A stretch of 64,000 bases of DNA from Theocolax elegans (Eukaryota > Arthropoda > Insecta > Hymenoptera > Cerocephalidae). A model generated the notes under the pieces. The model was not told the origin of the DNA. It worked only from the letters and a program-made list of their open reading frames with translations, and did not search any database. A program made the position numbers and the translations under genes. Shown here in pieces: positions 59,887 through 64,000 of the stretch. The stretch lies in contig CM047426.1 of the NCBI GenBank assembly GCA_026168455.1, positions 73,187,986-73,251,985 on the forward strand, in the 5' to 3' direction. Each line of letters starts with the position of its first letter. Position 1 is the first letter of the stretch.

Positions 59887-62800
59887 ATGGCATGGAGATT
59901 CAAGGCATCAAAGTATAAAAATGCTACACCCATTGTACCCAAGCCAGAAGCATGCATCCGTGACATTTGTGTTGGATCTTATCAAACTTATGGGAATAAT
60001 ATTGCAGCTTCCGCTGCATTTATGGCTTTCAATGTGGATCACAATGGTAAACTAAATTTGTACTATTTATTAAAAAAGTTTTATAATTAAATAATATACA
60101 TTTTTTGTATTGTTAATAAGTATTTTTACATTTTTTACATTTCTCTATACATTGCTCTACTTTGAAACTTTCTTTTTAATGTATAGAACATTAGTACTGA
60201 TTCATAAAAATCAATAATTTATAAAAATAGACCTGTTGCTTGCGATAAAAATATTCTTTATAAATTGTATTACAAGTTATTTTTCAATAGATACATTTTT
60301 ATTATAATTTAAAAAATATATTCTATAAAATGAAATGTTAATTATTATTTTAAGGCATTTATGTTTGCATTTCGAAATCTTATAATTTTTGTAAAAAGGC
60401 CATGGTCTCTAGTGGACAAAGAACAGATAGTGCCTTATTTTAACTAAAAATCAAGTTTGATTAGGAAAATCTATTATAAATCCCTTAAAATAATATACAT
60501 CACTGAATGATAATTCATCTATCTTTTAATAATTATCATTCTTGTAGGTTCTAGTTTGGCTGTTTTGCCCTTGGAAGATTGTGGTAGGAAAAGCAAAACT
60601 ATGCCACTGCTTCATGCACATGCGGATACTGTGACAGATATGGATTTTTCACCTTTTCATGATGGTCTTCTTGCTACTGGATCGCAGGATTGCTTGGTAT
60701 TACTTTTATTCTTCTACTAGTATTATTTTAATAATATTGTATGATTTGTATTAGTTGATTTATAATATATTATTAGTTGATATAAAATTGGCTAAAATAT
60801 TAAATATTTAAATTTACTAATTTTTATATTATATATTTTATATTTTATATTATAGTACAAGAAATAATAAAAATACAATTCATAATTTGCAGGTAAAATT
60901 GTGGCATATACCAGAATCAGGTTTAGAAGAGCCTTTATGTAATCCAGAGTGCACTTTTTCTCATAGACAAAGGAGAGTCGAAGTTGTACGTTGGCATCCT
61001 TCTGCTGAACATCTTTTAACAACTGTTTCTTACACCAATCTGTCTTTATGGGATGTTTTATCCCAAAAGGAACTTTTTTGTATGTAGTTTGGAGAACATT
61101 AATTTCTTCATTGCAAGTTATTTCAAAATATATTACATTAATATTTATGTTTTATTTTATCTGTGTAGCTAATAATGAGCATAAAGAAGTAATTCAGTCA
61201 GTAAGTTGGAAACAAGATGGTACATTACTCGCATCATCTTGCAAAGATAAACAAGTTAGAATCATAGACCCTCGTGCTGCAAAAAATGTTGTTCAATATG
61301 CATCTAGTCATCAAAGTATTAAAGATTCAAGAATCGTGTGGTTGGGTAATAGCGATCGACTTCTAACGACAGGCTTTGATTCAGCGAGACTTCGTCAAGT
61401 GTACATTCGAGATTTACGAAATTTGAATGATCCGATTAAAACATTAGAACTGGATTGCAGCACTGGGTAATTAAAATTTTAAAGTCTTATATTTATCATT
61501 AATTTATTGTAATCATATATTATAAATATTACTTTACTTTTTCTAGAATTTTGATGCCACTATTTGATCCTGACACAAATATGCTGTTTTTGGCTGGTAA
61601 AGGTGATACTACCATAATGTATATGGAAGTTATGGATAAGGACCCGTACTTAGTTGAAGGAATACGACATAGCGGAGAACAAACTAAAGGTGTTTGTCTT
61701 GTTCCAAAACGAGCATTGAATGTAATGCAAGCAGAAGTTAATAGGGTTCTTCAACTGACATCAACCATGGTTATTCCTATTATGTATCAAGTTCCAAGAA
61801 AGGTAAATAATTAATAAGTGTATTTTGTTTTATAATATCTTTGCGCAAACAGTAAATTAAGATTAATATTTATATTATTTATTCAAATGCATCCAATTTT
61901 TAAAAACATTTTTCAGACATACAGAGATTTTCACGCAGACATTTATCCTGAAACAGTAGGCTACGTTGCTCAGAATACAGCATCTGCTTGGATACAAGGA
62001 AATGATTTGCCAGTTCCAAAAATATCATTAGATCCATCAAAGAGAAACAAGGGAGAAGAACAAATCACGGTAAAATTAATTTGTTTGTAATTTGTAATAG
62101 GCTTTATTGTTCAGTTTTCTATTGTTAATTTATTTCTTTATTTAATGTTTGGTGTATATGAAATTAGTTTTTATATAATATTATATAATTATCTGTGAGT
62201 GTAGTAATGTACGTTTACACTATGTATATTGTATAGATTATGTACATATGTTTCCATTTTGTTTTATGCACTATTTTATTGTGGAATGATTTGAAATTTA
62301 CTTTTCATATTTGATCATTATACGCTATTTTATTTTACTTTCACAGTTAGTTTGTGTGTAATGCTTTTGCAGCTAATATTATGGGCATTCAAGAACTTCA
62401 TCTAACTTTTGGTTGCAGTGGACTTTTGGAACATAAATATTAGCACACAGTTTAGCACATTGTGTTTTATTTACTTTTCTTTTACTTTTCAGATATCCAT
62501 TTTAATTTTTGTAATTTATTTGTATTTTCCTGAATTGAGAAATCTGGCACTGATGATCAGTAGTTTTACATTTTCTGTGTAAGTAAAAACAAGTGTTTAG
62601 TCATATCCATTTTAAATTGTTGCACTTATTGGTTAAATGTTTATGCAATAAGAGATAAAGGTTGTTCATATTTTTTTTAGAAAATTAATCAAACGTTAGT
62701 TTTTAAATTTTTTGGTTATTTTATATGTTTTTCATAGTTACATATACCTAATGTAGCTTATAGACTATTATCTTTAAAAAATGTTGTATTTTTATTACAA

Positions 62801-63902
62801 TATGTAGTTTGCTTGGAGCCTTACTCATTTATTCTGGTATTTATTTTCAATATTATGAAATTGTTCCTAATAATAAGCAATTTGTTGCACCTCTAGGTAC
62901 ATAAAGGGAATTTAGCAACTTTAAAAAAGAATCAACAGGAAGTAAAATTAGAACTTCGTCAACAAAAGGCTATAGCTATTTCAACACCTAAAGGATATGC
63001 AAAAGCTCAACCTTACATAATACCAGAAAAAGATGATTTGATTCCAGAAAAGAATGATATCAACGAAGAGAAAGAAGATTACAAAAAGGCAGAAATTGAC
63101 AAGCTGGAGGATGAAAAATCAAAGATGCAGAATGGTGCTCAAACAGTGCCTCCCAAGCCTCTTCCTAGAGCATCTAGAGCTAACAGTCTTTCGGAGGAGA
63201 GTATCAAAGAAGAACCAAAGCCAGTAGCTCGGCCAAGAACAACACCAAGTCCTGGATCAGTTGTTACTTCTGTCAATCCAAATGTCATTGGAGGATATAA
63301 GGTTTGATAATTCATAACGATATATTAATTACATTTTTATATCTATACGTCAAATTTTATTTTTTAGGGTACTTCAATTTAATATATGTGTGAATGAATA
63401 TATGTGTATTTAATATTTTTGTTAATTGTTTCAGTGCATTCCCCTACCCATTGTTATGTACTATTTACTATGTACACAATTTCACTTAATCAATTTTAAT
63501 CAATGTATTAATATACAGTTTTTCTTTACAAAATCAATCTAATTTATTCGTATTTTATAATAACATTGTCTACTATTGTTTAATTTGTTGCAGCCTCGTT
63601 TGGGACCAAAACCCTTCCAAGCTAAGTCTGCCAGTCAGGAATTTTCTTTCGACAAGGTCTTTTCTGTGCCACAAGCGCCATCAAGCGAGAGTAATGGTCA
63701 CGTTAATCACGATGGTTATGATGCTAAGGATGCAGTTAATGACGTTGATAAATCTCCAACCTATGATAACGATCGTGGTAAAGATTCTGAAGCAGCAAAG
63801 AGTGATTCAAGCTCTATTGAAGAAGATGCAAACTCGAGTGATTCTGGATACAAACCAAAAACTCCAAGCACAGCTGAAAGGCGTAGATTATTTGAGGTCA
63901 AG
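59887..63902 (+). CDS. pod1: pod1/coronin-7 family protein, first propeller and linker (partial)
   Basis: Eight coding exons (59887-60046, 60548-60696, 60893-61079, 61169-61466, 61547-61802, 61917-62069, 62897-63301, 63594 to 63896 or 63902) encode about 637-639 residues before the window ends. Residues 1 to about 390 form the first seven-bladed coronin propeller: MAWRFKASKYKN, FDFSPF-like MDFSPFHDGLLATGS, VKLWHIPESG, CKDKQVRIIDPR, LAGKGDTTI and the coronin extension DIYPETVGY. A charged coiled segment and a Pro/Ser-rich linker with an SH3-type PPKPLPR follow, then TPSTAERRRLFE. The long linker and sequence style indicate the tandem-propeller coronin-7/pod1 type, so a second propeller should lie beyond the right edge. 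Fly pod1 crosslinks actin and microtubules. The in-frame stop at 63912-63914 is probably intronic. Confidence 0.88.
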
Positions 63903-64000
63903 GTGAAAAAATAATTTTGCAATTAAATATTCCGATAAGTTGCGTTTATAAAGATCTATCTCATTTCTATGGTCTCACTGTCACTTATCAAAATAATTTA

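Noticed and set aside
60892..61090. Stop codon shortly after KELF in the coronin exon
   Set aside because: The frame is rescued by a canonical donor at 61080 and an acceptor ending at 61168, restoring the propeller sequence; it is not a pseudogene.

Overview
This is a eukaryotic, almost certainly insect, nuclear window. The right half holds ten compact protein-coding genes with short GT-AG introns, mostly 70 to 250 bases. Intergenic DNA is very AT-rich and is broken by CpG-rich islands loaded with (CT)n/(GA)n tracts. The gene families (pod1-type coronin, xmas/GANP, compact RNF216, SmD2) and the mix of AT-rich DNA with CpG islands fit Hymenoptera best, but I cannot prove the order from sequence alone.

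Layout. Bases 1 to about 26.5 kb contain no protein-coding gene I can support. The interval alternates AT-rich desert with CpG-rich, GA/CT-rich blocks at about 5.9-6.5, 8.6-9.3, 11.8-12.9, 13.2-13.8, 16.4-16.95, 17.8-18.55, 20.8-21.3 and 22.0-24.85 kb. The last block is the largest. It carries two full cAMP-response-element octamers and strong splice-donor consensus on both strands, so it looks like a promoter complex whose coding exons lie elsewhere.

From 26.5 kb the genes are packed in alternating orientation: PARP16 (+), VPS26C (-), cyclin B (+), ELP1 (-), xmas/GANP (+), RNF216-like RBR ligase (-), a TFPT-like protein with an HMG box (+), proteasome alpha subunit PSMA6 (+), SmD2 (-) and a pod1/coronin-7 gene (+) that runs off the right edge. 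For every complete gene I rebuilt a spliced frame from start to stop. Phases agree at every junction, and total lengths match known orthologues for VPS26C (299 aa), ELP1 (1336 aa), PSMA6 (246 aa) and SmD2 (120 aa).

The genes are housekeeping functions that are neighbours rather than a pathway: ER mono-ADP-ribosylation, retriever endosomal recycling, mitotic entry, tRNA wobble modification, mRNA export, ubiquitination, INO80-type chromatin remodelling, proteolysis, splicing and actin/microtubule organisation. I found no unknown multi-gene system. The most interesting items are the TFPT coiled coil joined to an HMG box, the cyclin B promoter with repeated CHR/Myb/CCAAT modules, an SmD2 start codon split by an intron, a GC-AG intron in PSMA6, and two unclassified inverted-repeat transposable elements (one flanked by TTAA, one inside an ELP1 intron).
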